A stretch of 64,000 bases of DNA from Euphorbia lathyris. Lineage: Eukaryota > Streptophyta > Magnoliopsida > Malpighiales > Euphorbiaceae. The stretch spans positions 12,304,001 through 12,368,000 of the forward strand of contig NC_088917.1 of NCBI RefSeq assembly GCF_963576675.1. The letters run 5' to 3'. Below are positions 1 through 9,937 of this stretch, in pieces. The translations under genes were made by a program, and so were the position numbers. Position 1 is the first letter of the stretch. The number at the start of each line of letters is the position of its first letter. The notes beneath the pieces are model-generated. The model had not been told where the DNA came from and did not search any database. It saw nothing but the letters and a program-made list of their open reading frames with translations.

Positions 1-1244
1 TATACTCTTTTTTCGATTTTAGATCCACTAACAATCTGAATACATATACAGATAGCAAGAATATTTTTTTTAATGATAAATGTTCTTAATTAGAATATAT
101 TTTTTTATTTGATGATATGATGGTTGGAGGGTTAAGAACCCTTCAATTATTAAAGATGCTCTTATACTCTTAACACCTAAAGAGTTGTCTCAGTTTATGT
201 TAAAATAGAACTACTTTTGTTTTGAGTAAAAGAAAGAAAAACGAATTAAGTGTATTCATATGATTTTTTTTTCAAGTAGTTAAAAGACTTATTTTTTTTG
301 TCATTGTTGTATTTGGTGTATTAATGAGTCAAGATAACTCATAAACTATTCAAATTCGGATCGGTCAAAGTTTGAACCGAGTGGACTCTGCTTGAGTTCG
401 ATTGGAGTGGCCTTGGCTTGAGTTCGAGATCGTTTTGAAACATTAATAGATCAAGTTTAAGCTTTTTTATGTTCGATTTGAAAGCTCACGAACAGACTGT
501 TAATTTTTAATTACTAATATCTTTTATTAATCTTTAATTTAAAATAAAATATTCGATGATAATAGACAAAAAGAAAATGAGTGTGATTAGTAGTAAACTT
601 TAACTCTCCACTAGTCCAAGTTACAAGGCTCGTAAAAAGGAATTAATGATTGCTTTAGGAATTTTGTTAGTCCGAAAATTATAAATTCAAAGTTCAAAAT
701 ACAAACTCTAAAGACTAATCAGCTTCTCACTCTCCAAGTTCTCTATCTGTCTACTCTCGCATCCATACTAGTAACACTAACAACTATTGTCGTTACATAA
801 TCATGATAATAACAAGATCATCTGTGATATGTGAGTTTGTCTTCTCTAGCTACAACTATCAACTATTATTCTTACATCTTGTCCACGATCGATGATTTTT
901 TTTAATCATTTAAAGTCATGTGGAGTATATTATAAGACTTTTTTTTCGCTTTATATGTTATTCCATTCTTATATGATGAATCTTGTCAACGTTTGTCAAA
1001 GTTCAGCTTAGTCAAAGCTCAGCTCGAAACAATAACGAGCCAATATCGAGCATATCTAGGTTCAGCATCGGTTTTGCTCGTTAATGTTGAAACACATTTC
1101 CATAATGATTTTGATTTGACAAAATTATTCAAATTGGAATCAAATTCTTGTGATAAAATATTCCAACACATTAAATTTAAATGCTTTGATTTAATTGTTA
1201 CTAATGTGTTTTTTTAAGTATTCTTTAAATATTTAATCCATAAG
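1..1244. other. AT-rich intergenic DNA, no gene seen
   Basis: No convincing coding region is visible. Reading frames are short and the DNA is AT-rich. Around 340-500 and 985-1080 there are stretches rich in GCTCGA/GAGC words (for example AGCTCGAAACAATAACGAGC). Such words are common in the subterminal parts of decayed plant transposons, but no terminal repeats or duplicated target site could be paired here. Confidence 0.6.
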
Positions 1245-2418
1245 TGTTGAAAGACATTAAGACCAAGGCCCAAAGTCCATTAAGCAAAGTCAAGGCCCAA
1301 GACAAAGTCAAATCGGATCAAGGCCTGTTGCAACAACTCAGCCCAACAAGAAGAAGGATCCAGAAGACTGGATATCTCCTTCACAATGAAGCTGATGAGT
1401 TCAATAGACAACGAAAAGTTGACTCAACCAACTTGGAGACAAAGCTAATCCAATTAAGGAAAAGTTCAGACGCAACAGAAAGCTGTCGAGGAGACTTTGC
1501 CATAAATGGAGAGACAACCTGACGCTTACTGACCAAAAACATCTAAGCACTGATCAACACAGAAAAGGCAACGTTCTTATTGGTCGAAGACACTGAGCAC
1601 TGAGGAATGAAAGGGACAGCATAGCCGTTTCTCTCCAACGATTATTTAGATATTCGAAATCACTGAAGGCTCAAGTGTCACTATAAATAGGCCCTTCATT
1701 TTCTTCATTCGATACAGATCTTCACCAAGTCGAAACGCTGACCAAATTCCTACTTGAAGTTCTGTGCCAAAGCAAAGCAAAGAAATCTTACACCCATTCT
1801 CATTTTGTGTAAAAGATTAGATTTTAGATCATTCAAAGTGTTTTGTGTATTTAGAACAAAAACCTTTATCAATTCTAAAGATTGTTAGGAGATACTGAGT
1901 TGCTCGGTTTTAGCACTCAGTTGTAGATTAGTGTTGAGTATAGCATATAGAGGAAGGTACTCTGTATACTCGCTGACTATTGTAAGAGGTTTGTGCTCTA
2001 CCCTAAAAGCTCAGTAGTGGATTAAAGCTCGGAAGGATTCCGGGGACTGGATGTAGGCAGGAGGCCGAACCAGGATAAAACTTCTGAGTAACATTCTCTA
2101 ACCCTTAACTCCTTACCAGATTGCTTTGTATTGTGCCTAGTAAAACGCCTAACTGATATGTATATATTTAGTTGTGTGATTTGGTGCTGAGCTGAGGAAT
2201 AGACTGTTTAGTGCTATCTTTTGACTCAACGTTAGAAGTAGCCTTAGTCTTTGATTAACTAAAGTTGCCTCTGGCCTCACTCAATATCACCGTGTTAAAC
2301 AACTAAGTGAAAAATCTTAAGTGTTAAAAGAAATAAGTCAGCCTTCTAAGAGAAATTTTTTAAATAGTTCCTTAACCCCCCCTTTAAGAACTAATTCTCA
2401 TATTACAAGGGACCAACA
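1245..2418 (+). mobile_element. Solo LTR, Ty1-copia SIRE/Maximus-like
   Basis: The block starts TGTTG and ends CAACA, a perfect 5-bp terminal inverted repeat of the TG...CA type. It has a TATA box (TATAAATA, 1682-1689). The body includes GGATTCCGGGGACTGGATGT (about 2035-2055), and the end has a run of Cs followed by AAGGGACCAACA, a pattern I associate with SIRE/Maximus copia LTRs. The length of 1174 bp fits that lineage. No primer-binding site follows and no second copy is in the window, so it looks like a solo LTR. The 5-bp flanks (ATAAG and GTTAA) do not match, so one side may have been rearranged. No coding capacity is expected. Confidence 0.7.
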
Positions 2419-2565
2419 GTTAACACCCTTAATTGTATGGATATAAAATGCTATGTGATGTTTTGTGATAGGAATAACCTTATAGAACCTCCTTCATTCG
2501 CATGAAATAAGAATAATAGTTGGTCAAAGAGGGACCAACGTTCGGTGACCCACTTTGATGCTTAA

Positions 2566-3560
2566 GTTAGGAAGGGTTGAAGAGAGGTTAAAGACAATAG
2601 AAGTATAATAGGCTGTATAGTGTTTACCTACCTTATGTGGAATATATATCATATCTATCTATAGTGGCTACCAGGGGTAACTGTCGTAATCTTGGGAATG
2701 CGCCCTAATGAGTCATTGGACACGTGTTAGCCTTCATTTGGTTCTACAACCTTCAGATCGTGACAATATCAGGTGGTGTACCCTGTCACATAGCAAGCAT
2801 GTTGCCAGATGTCCCTATTTTATTGGGCCTAAGCCTTTGTGATCTCTGTGGTGTCAGGGGAACCCTTTTACTTGTACTTCACGTCATTTTCGTAACCATT
2901 TATCTTAATCCAATAGTTCCCCTTTCCAAGTCCGTACGGCTGTTGGGACGGATGGTGTATATCCATCCACATGGCTGAAAGGACCGTTCACATCGTTTAG
3001 TAATATTCATTTTCTCAGTTCAGACGGTTCTTGTGAGTCTTCTGGGTCCGAAGGGTGTCATTGATCCACATGTAGAGGATGTTTCCATAGAATATTCCTT
3101 AAGGTATCATATGGACCCCTTTTAGTTTGTGTCCGAGCTCTTTAAGGTTTGAGATGTTGATTGGAGGGAAACATTCGGCTACACGGCTTGATGAACTTTG
3201 TGGTGGGCTTTAACACTGCCTTTTTTGTTTACGATGATTCGGATGGAACGCATGCTACCACGCTTTGGCCTTAATGAGGTAGTTGGGCCTGAGAACTTGC
3301 ACCTTTTTTTATCTCCACACGTCTTGCCAGATGCCAACAAGTCATCCTCTCTCTTCATATGATTGGTCAAGACTTTTCGGTTACCGTTCCTCATCATTAC
3401 CTTCATTAAATGATGGTTGTCGAATTTTCGTCGTTGTTTCAAGTGCTTGAAGACGCTTATAAATACCCAAGGCTGGTCATTTACGTTCTTTCTGCTTACG
3501 CTTTCTCTCTCAAACCACTCCTAGGATTTTACCATTATCTTCTTCTACTTCGATGACTTC
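2566..3560 (+). repeat. Left LTR of the decayed outer element
   Basis: Its first ~500 bases match 24372-24870 with many substitutions. A TATAAATA box at about 3459-3466 sits upstream of a CT-rich leader, so this half would have driven transcription to the right. Boundaries are approximate (± tens of bases). Confidence 0.55.
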
Positions 3561-3613
3561 ATCGTCTAAATAAGTACATCAATATATCCTTTTTCTATTT
3601 ATCTTCTTCTAAT

Positions 3614-3715
3614 ATGGCTCCTAGAAAGACATCTTCTTCCAATGAACCCACCAATAGCAAACCTAAGAAAGCCTGTGTTCCAAAATATAGAAGTCCCAAC
3701 AAATATCCTTCATGA
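3614..3715 (+). pseudogene. Remnant of gag-like ORF of the outer element
   Basis: An ATG just after the leader opens a lysine/serine-rich frame (MAPRKTSSSNEPTN...) that stops at a TGA after 34 codons. Shifted fragments continue to about 4380, but no intact frame survives. From the start position and basic composition this is taken as the decayed N-terminus of the element's gag-like protein. I do not recognise a specific family. Confidence 0.4.
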
Positions 3716-4396
3716 ATGAATTCTCTTTGTCTGAGCAAATGTCTCAATATCCAGAGTTTGGTCAACTCGAGGTCGTACTGCCCAACCAAGACTAAGTGAT
3801 CACCCAGGTGCCTGAAGGTCATCTGGATTTTTATAAGATTTTTCTTGGAATAAGGAGTTAGCCTGCCTTTTTTCATCGAACAAATGGCTCGATCATTTGT
3901 ATTTAGTCAAGGTCCATAATGACATGAATGTCGTCATGACTGGGCCTCTCTTTCGTATCATGTGGATTCCTACCATTCGGGCTACTGATGATTCCATTTG
4001 GTTCAATAAGCCTATGTTTGATCGGAAACCCTTCATCTTTTAGCATGAAGGACTTCAAACCTTATTGGTTCTAGATTCGGGTCATGAAGGATAAGGAAGC
4101 GAGTCCTCTTGGATGGACCCTTTATCCCGAGGGGTTCCCTGTTCGGACCTCTTGGAATACAAAATCCATTGAGAAATCTTCAGGAAGAAGATGAGGGAAC
4201 TCACTACCGAGGAAGACTCGATCTGACAGTATCTGACCTTAGTGGAGTTGTCTTTCACTCACTAATAATTCTTCTCTGGGAAGATAAACCCTTCTCTCTC
4301 TCAAGACGAAAGGGGAGATGGTGCATTTTGAAGGGACCACTGCTTATGATAGATTGCTTTGAGGTATCCTTCCATTTTTAGTTGATCTTTTTTTTA

Positions 4397-4812
4397 GGCT
4401 TAATACCCTCCCAGCCCCCGCAAGTTGGCCGAATACTGCAATTGACCCCCCTATACTTACACTTTTAACAAGTAACCCCCCCAATTTGCTTATTTCGAAC
4501 AAATAACCTCTCAAATTGCTCAATTGGAATAAATAACTCCTCAAGTTGATTATTTAGAACAAATAACACCTAAACCCAAAAAAACATTCAACATAATATT
4601 ATATCAAAAATAAAAGATTTCAAATTATCAGTTGCTACATCTAACTAATCTTGTAATACATTAAGTAAAGGGAAAAAAAACTCCCAAAATAACCTATTTG
4701 AGGGTTTATTTATTCGAAATAAGCAAGTTAGGGGGTTACTTGTTAAAAGTGTAAGTACGGGGGTCAGTTGCAGTATTGGGCCAACTTGAGAGGGCTGGGA
4801 GGGTATTAAGCC
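4397..4812. mobile_element. Foldback MITE with ~105-bp TIRs
   Basis: The ends GGCTTAATACCCTCCCAGCC and its inverse are the tips of near-perfect inverted repeats of about 105 bp (4397-4500 against 4710-4812). No ORF is present. Flanks are T-rich (TTTTTTTTA and ATTTTTTAT) and allow no decisive TSD. The first ten bases, GGCTTAATAC, are the same as those of the autonomous Mutator-like element at 48444-54934, suggesting a MULE-type MITE. Confidence 0.75.
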
Positions 4813-5509
4813 ATTTTTTATTATTCCCTTTTCTTATTTGTGAAGGCTCTAACATGCCTTATGTCGAGAAAGTATGTTAGCTCAGCATGTTGCGGAGAAT
4901 GAAGCTTATAAAAGGTCGAGGAACCCGAGTGTTTCTTAGTCTAAGGTCCCTAACACCTTGTAAGGATCGAGGGCTCTTAATGTTGTCGTGTCCTCCTCAA
5001 TGCCCGCAAGGGCTCTCTTCCACTTGTAGACACCGAGTCGGAGGACCTGTGACGAAAACCTGAAAACAAGACGGTTGAAATGATTGATTCCGGAAGTTTT
5101 GAAAAACAAAAAATATATAAAGAATGATAAGTACATAATAAGGAAGAAAGAGTTATGGCGGGTCGCTGTTGCCAATGGGGTGGCTCACGAATGCTTAGCG
5201 GCATGGTGCGAGCGCTTAGCGGCATCCGACGCGCGGTCGACGACAGTCGGACGCCCGCTCGACGGCGCAGGGCGCGCGCTCGACGTCCGTCGGATGCACG
5301 CATCCAACCACAAGTGGCGCGCTCTCGACGTTCGAGCGATGCACGGGCCCGGTGGCGCGGAGCGCGCTCTCGTCGGCCACGGGGCGTGAGCGCCCGGCAG
5401 CGCGGAACGCGCGTTCGACGGCCGCGACGCGTGGGCGCCCGACGGCACGGAACGCACGCTCGACGGCCGCAGGGCGTGCGCGCCCGGCGGCCGTTGGGCG
5501 AGCACCCAC

Positions 5510-5660
5510 CGACGTCGGGCGAACGCCCAACGACGGTTGGGCGCGCGCGTCCAACCTTGCGTCGGGCGATCGCCCAACAATGTTGGGCGGCCGCCCAACA
5601 TGCCTTGAGCGGCCGCCCAACGCTCTTGGGCGACGTCCGATTCTTTTTGGGCGTCGCCCA
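5510..5660. repeat. Cluster of GGGCGnnCGCCC palindromes in U3
   Basis: At least five perfect or near-perfect palindromes lie in about 150 bp, for example GTTGGGCGGCCGCCCAAC (5582-5599) and TCGGGCGATCGCCCAA (5562-5577). All share a GGGCG...CGCCC core. The cluster sits directly upstream of the TATA box. The 3' LTR has a corresponding but rearranged cluster at 19628-19775. It could serve as repeated protein-binding sites or form hairpins. No specific binding protein can be named from the sequence. Confidence 0.8.
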
Positions 5661-5683
5661 TTCCGTCGGGGTATCCGTTTGCC

Positions 5684-5690
5684 TATAAAA
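5684..5690 (+). promoter_or_regulatory. TATA box of the Tat-element LTR
   Basis: TATAAAA within GCCTATAAAAGGCACGG, immediately after the palindrome cluster, with a matching copy at 19799-19805 in the 3' LTR. Transcription would start about 30 bp downstream and define the R region. Confidence 0.75.
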
Positions 5691-6365
5691 GGCACGGATC
5701 CTCATGCATTTGAGGGAGGATTCTTTGGAGCTTTCTCACTCTAAACATTTTTAGAGAGAGAAAGTCAATTTTTTGGAGAAAATATTTTTTTTCCCAAAAA
5801 AATCCAAATTTTCCCAAAGTTAAATTTTTACTAAAAAACACAAAAAAACCGGAAAATCACGACTCGTGGAATCAATCGGCTTCGACTGTCAGATACCGAA
5901 CTTGAGGTATTATCCGAGGACTAGACTCGTTTTATTTTATTTAATTTATTTCTTTTCCTTTATTTATTTTTATGTTATAATTTTATTTATTTTGTCATTT
6001 ATTTATTTATCACGTTTTATTTAATTTTTTTCGTATTTATTTAATTCTCGTCTCTTGTTAGATAAACGTTCGGTTTCGTTTTGAAGTAAAAAACCTCGTT
6101 TTAATATCCCAATACGAACCGTGGTCCGATTAAAAGGTAGTTCGGGTATTGAAAACGTTGTAATTATAAGTTTTAACTAAAGAAATTTCCAAATAATGTT
6201 TTAAAATAAAAACGTCGTTTTAGGAACTTCCGTTATTGACTATGATCCATTTTTGGTAGTTTGGAAATCCAAAACGATTGAATTAGACTTAATTTAAAGC
6301 TTTTGAATAAATCTGGAAACAATTAGAGTGCTGCTGTAATTTTCCGTTTTTGTCACTAATTGCTG

Positions 6366-6392
6366 TTTACCGACGGATTTTCCGTCGGTAAA
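6366..6392. repeat. 12-bp-stem hairpin in the LTR
   Basis: Arms TTTACCGACGGA and TCCGTCGGTAAA flank a 3-base T loop, giving a perfect 12-bp stem. The same hairpin is kept in the 3' LTR (about 20480-20507). ACCGACGGA/TCCGTCGGT words also occur in the ends of some plant CACTA transposons. No transposon boundary is visible around it here. Confidence 0.7.
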
Positions 6393-8056
6393 TCTGCTGG
6401 AATGTAAAAAATGCTGTTTTGGTCCCTGTTTCTTAACTTTTAAGCTTTTGGTCCTTTGTATATATATGTGTATTTATGTAATATATATTTTCAAACTATT
6501 TTTAGACATTTGATACATATAGTTATTTAGAATGTTTATATACCTTTATTTTATTTTAAATATAAGTATATGTATATATATCTTTTCTTTTCTTTTTCCT
6601 TTACTTAAAGGTTAATGAATTTTATTTTAAAATGATATTTACTTGGGTGTTTTGGGAGTGATTAATTAGTAGACATTTTGTGGATAAATGGATATTATTT
6701 TGACATTTAAATTACATTAGGTATGTATATATATAGTTTTGGGCTATTTGGGCTATATTAGTTATTATTAGATAAAACCATTTAGGGGACAAATGATATT
6801 TTCTTATTTAGGGGTTTTATTTATTATTTTCACATATTTAAAGTAAAAATGTATTATACTTAGTATTTTCATTATTATTCCTTATATATGTATTATATAG
6901 TATCTTTTCACTTATCCTTATTTCATATTTCGTTTTTTGGCTAAAATGTATATATATATACCTATATTATTTTCTTTATTCTTGCGGGCCATTTAGGGGT
7001 CCATGTTTCAAATGGGCTTTATTTGGGAGTGAATTTTGATTTAATATGTTTATTGTTGTAATTATGACAAGTAAAGAGTCCATTGAGTGGAAAGGGGAAA
7101 ATAAATCACAAAAAGAGTTTTCAATTTAATTATTTGAACTAATGGATTTTTAGAGGTTCCTAATGTAAATAAATAGTGTTTTCTTGACATTTCAAATCGT
7201 TTCTTAAAACACCACGTTTTAAAACCTTAGTCCGTTCCAACGATGGATTAAGCGAACCTTGTAATTAAAATCGTTTTCATTATAAATAATAGAGTTTTGA
7301 ATCGTTTTCTTAAATGATTTGTACAAAATAAATTGACTTGTATGCTTAACCACGTTTTCTTATTAAAGGTTTTTACCTTAATGTTTTCAAACACTTGAGT
7401 CGTTCCAACGGCGATTCAGGCGGACTTCATCAAACGGGGTTTTGAAACGTACCTAAATCGTTCCAACGGCGGTTAAGGTACGAACCATGTAAATAAACTC
7501 GTTTTGGGGAAATGAGTTAGTATAGAATTAACACGCAACACGACATGTAAATCCCGTGGTAAATAAACCACTTCTTTCTTCCTCCCCTCTCTTTGTATGT
7601 ATATCAAATTGATGTAAATGGGTGATTCTTTACTAAAGTGGCTTTTCAATAATATATGCTCAAAACGATTTCTAAAAAGAGAAAGAAAAGGTTTCAAATG
7701 AATTTTAAACTTAAAGAAGTATACGATTAGTCCGTTATCGCCTAACATGCTGAGTAGGAGGCCGGTGGTTCATAACCAGGCGATGTCGGGGTGCCTAGTA
7801 GCCTTTCTCCGGAAAGGAGCTAGCCTTCTCGGCTCGTACCTAAGTTTTCCGAACCCACACCGGTCTCCCGCAAGGGATCGGTGTTCATTTTCCCATTCGT
7901 GGGTGGCGACTCTTCCATATCTCCGAGCTCCGGTCCTGCCGAGCAGTTTGATTCCACGATTGGTTGCTTTCGGCGCCAATCACCGCTTACATCGCCATGA
8001 GGTGTCCACCCCCCGGTCCGCCCGGGAGATTAGGCCGCGGCACCTCGTCTAACAAG

Positions 8057-8074
8057 TGGCCACTCTGCTGGGGA
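8057..8074 (+). other. Primer-binding site of the Tat-type element
   Basis: TGGCCACTCTGCTGGGGA starts two bases after the 5' LTR. It has the position and form of the tRNA-primed site seen in Ogre/Tat elements (TGGCGACTC-type, usually assigned to tRNA-Arg). The tRNA identity is from memory of the lineage, not verified here. Confidence 0.7.
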
Positions 8075-9937
8075 AGCGAGAAATTTGATTCCGAAAGGCG
8101 TGTATTAAGCCCTTAACGGCGACAGATCGTATTATTTCTTTTCGTATGCATTCATGTGCATTATTGCAAACCTTTTGGGTAATTTCCGCGAAACCTCTAG
8201 CGAGAGTCCATTCGTCGCTCGAAAGAGGCTAGTGTAAGTTCCCCCTTACAGTAAGGCGCCAAAGGGTCCCCATCCATTCGTTAGGGGCGAATTTGTGCGG
8301 TCCTGTGAGGTCCCACGCTCAGCCGTGTCAGCATATAGTAGCTTTAGAAATTTTCATAGGATTACCCGTTACTATTTTTGATGTGATAAATGAATCAGTT
8401 CGTGTTTTCAAATCGCCATGATACGTGTCTAAATCCTAAAGTATGTAAAGAAAATGAAACGATACGTTAATATATACTCTTGAATCGGCGTACTAATTAC
8501 CCTAAAACATCGAAACGATTTGAACTAAAGACGACTTAGCCATCTCGTATGAATGAACATGTGCGGCCCGCCTTGTCCCTTTCTGTGTCCCGACGAAGGC
8601 ACACGTTCAGGAAATGCGTTATGACGTAAGCACGTATTAGTATGAATCGGTTTGGTGTTAAGGATAGTTACCTTTCGATACAAAAGACTATATTAACAGT
8701 AGCCGTTATTCACATTCTTTAAATAAATTGGGATAAAACGAGATCATAACGAAACGAAAACGAAGAACATTTCTGTTTCGAACGACCCTGTTGTAACGTG
8801 AAAAGTTTCGCACAAGTAGCCCATCCCTTCCGAATAAAAGATGAGCTTTTACGTTATGCCCCGTATCGTTCTTAAGAGAAATGGACGTGTCCGCAGAAGT
8901 GACTAAGAAAAGAAAAGTAAAAAAATGAACTAAACGACCAAAATCATTCCGAATTTACGATATATGTCAATCCCGAGCGTAGTAAAGAAAATAAACCAAT
9001 GCCGTTGAATACGTGCCTCGAACGAGTGTATACCCCGTTTAAAATCTCGAAGCCGAATCAAGCCAAACCATATAATTGCGCCATATGGACGAGACTGCGG
9101 GTTTTGACTAACGACTCGATCATTTCGATCGTTACCAAAACTGCAAGAAATATGGCCCGATGTACGTGTTTGTTTAATTCGTGCCTAAAGGAAAGAGAAC
9201 GGTGATATCCTCGCTTTGAATAGGCATGCGATTCAACAAAACGTTGATTTTCTATAACCACACTAAGATGATATATCCCGTGGATTGGGAAAAACAACGA
9301 ACTGTTGCTAGCTGAAAGGTTACCGTGCGCTCAAAATAAGACTCGCCGTCTTTTCACGTAGCTAAAATGAGCAAACAGATCCTCAACGCTAAGAACAAAC
9401 GCGTTACGCGATGAGTCCGTTCCCTAAAATAAAGTCCAAAAGTGATTCCATCACTAAATAAACACGTGGTTACGTCTCTCGATAGATCCAAAAGATCCCG
9501 TCGTAATCCAAAAATCGAGACACGAATCCGCGCGAACAAAAGGGAACGAGTCATTGACAATAACGAACGATTGGACTAGAAGAATAACTCATACCACGTC
9601 TAAAAACTGAGATGCGCTCAAAGGGAGTCAAAACCCGAATTAATGCGTCTCGCGAAAGGACAAAAGACGAGTTATTCCGAAAGGACAATCCAACTTGGTC
9701 GATTTCTTAGTCACTGAACGTTGATACGTCAAAAACGAACTGGACCGCAATGTGAGCCCCAAACCAAAATCCTAGGAAAGAGACTTGGACCATCGAGTGT
9801 GTGGAGGAATAAGGGTGGAAGAGAGATGTTGTGATACGTGTAATTAGACTAACGTTTGTTCTTCTTATCTTATATATCCGTAAATAAATAAACGCACACA
9901 CCACGAATCATGCATATAAAATCATGCATACATACTA
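8075..9937 (+). other. Untranslated leader of the Tat-type element
   Basis: This 1.86-kb stretch lies between the primer-binding site and the gag ATG and has no long ORF. Ogre elements often carry an extra ORF1 here. It is absent or fully decayed in this copy. Packaging and splicing signals may lie here, but none can be identified by eye. Confidence 0.7.

Larger units (their letters stand above)
5025..8054 (+). repeat. 5' LTR of the Tat-type element (3030 bp)
   Basis: It is paired with 19122-22174. U3 contains a CpG-rich block (about 5155-5660) ending 20-30 bp before a TATA box. The rest is AT-rich. The last ~300 bp (7750-8054) turn GC-rich again. Open frames in several phases of the 5155-5744 block reflect its lack of A/T-rich stop codons and are not genes. 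Confidence 0.93.

Noticed and set aside
5155..5744. Overlapping 100-240-codon open frames on both strands, rich in Arg/Pro/Ala
   Set aside because: They lie in the CpG-rich LTR block where stop codons are scarce in every frame. The mirrored set in the 3' LTR (19078-19810) differs by indels that would break them.
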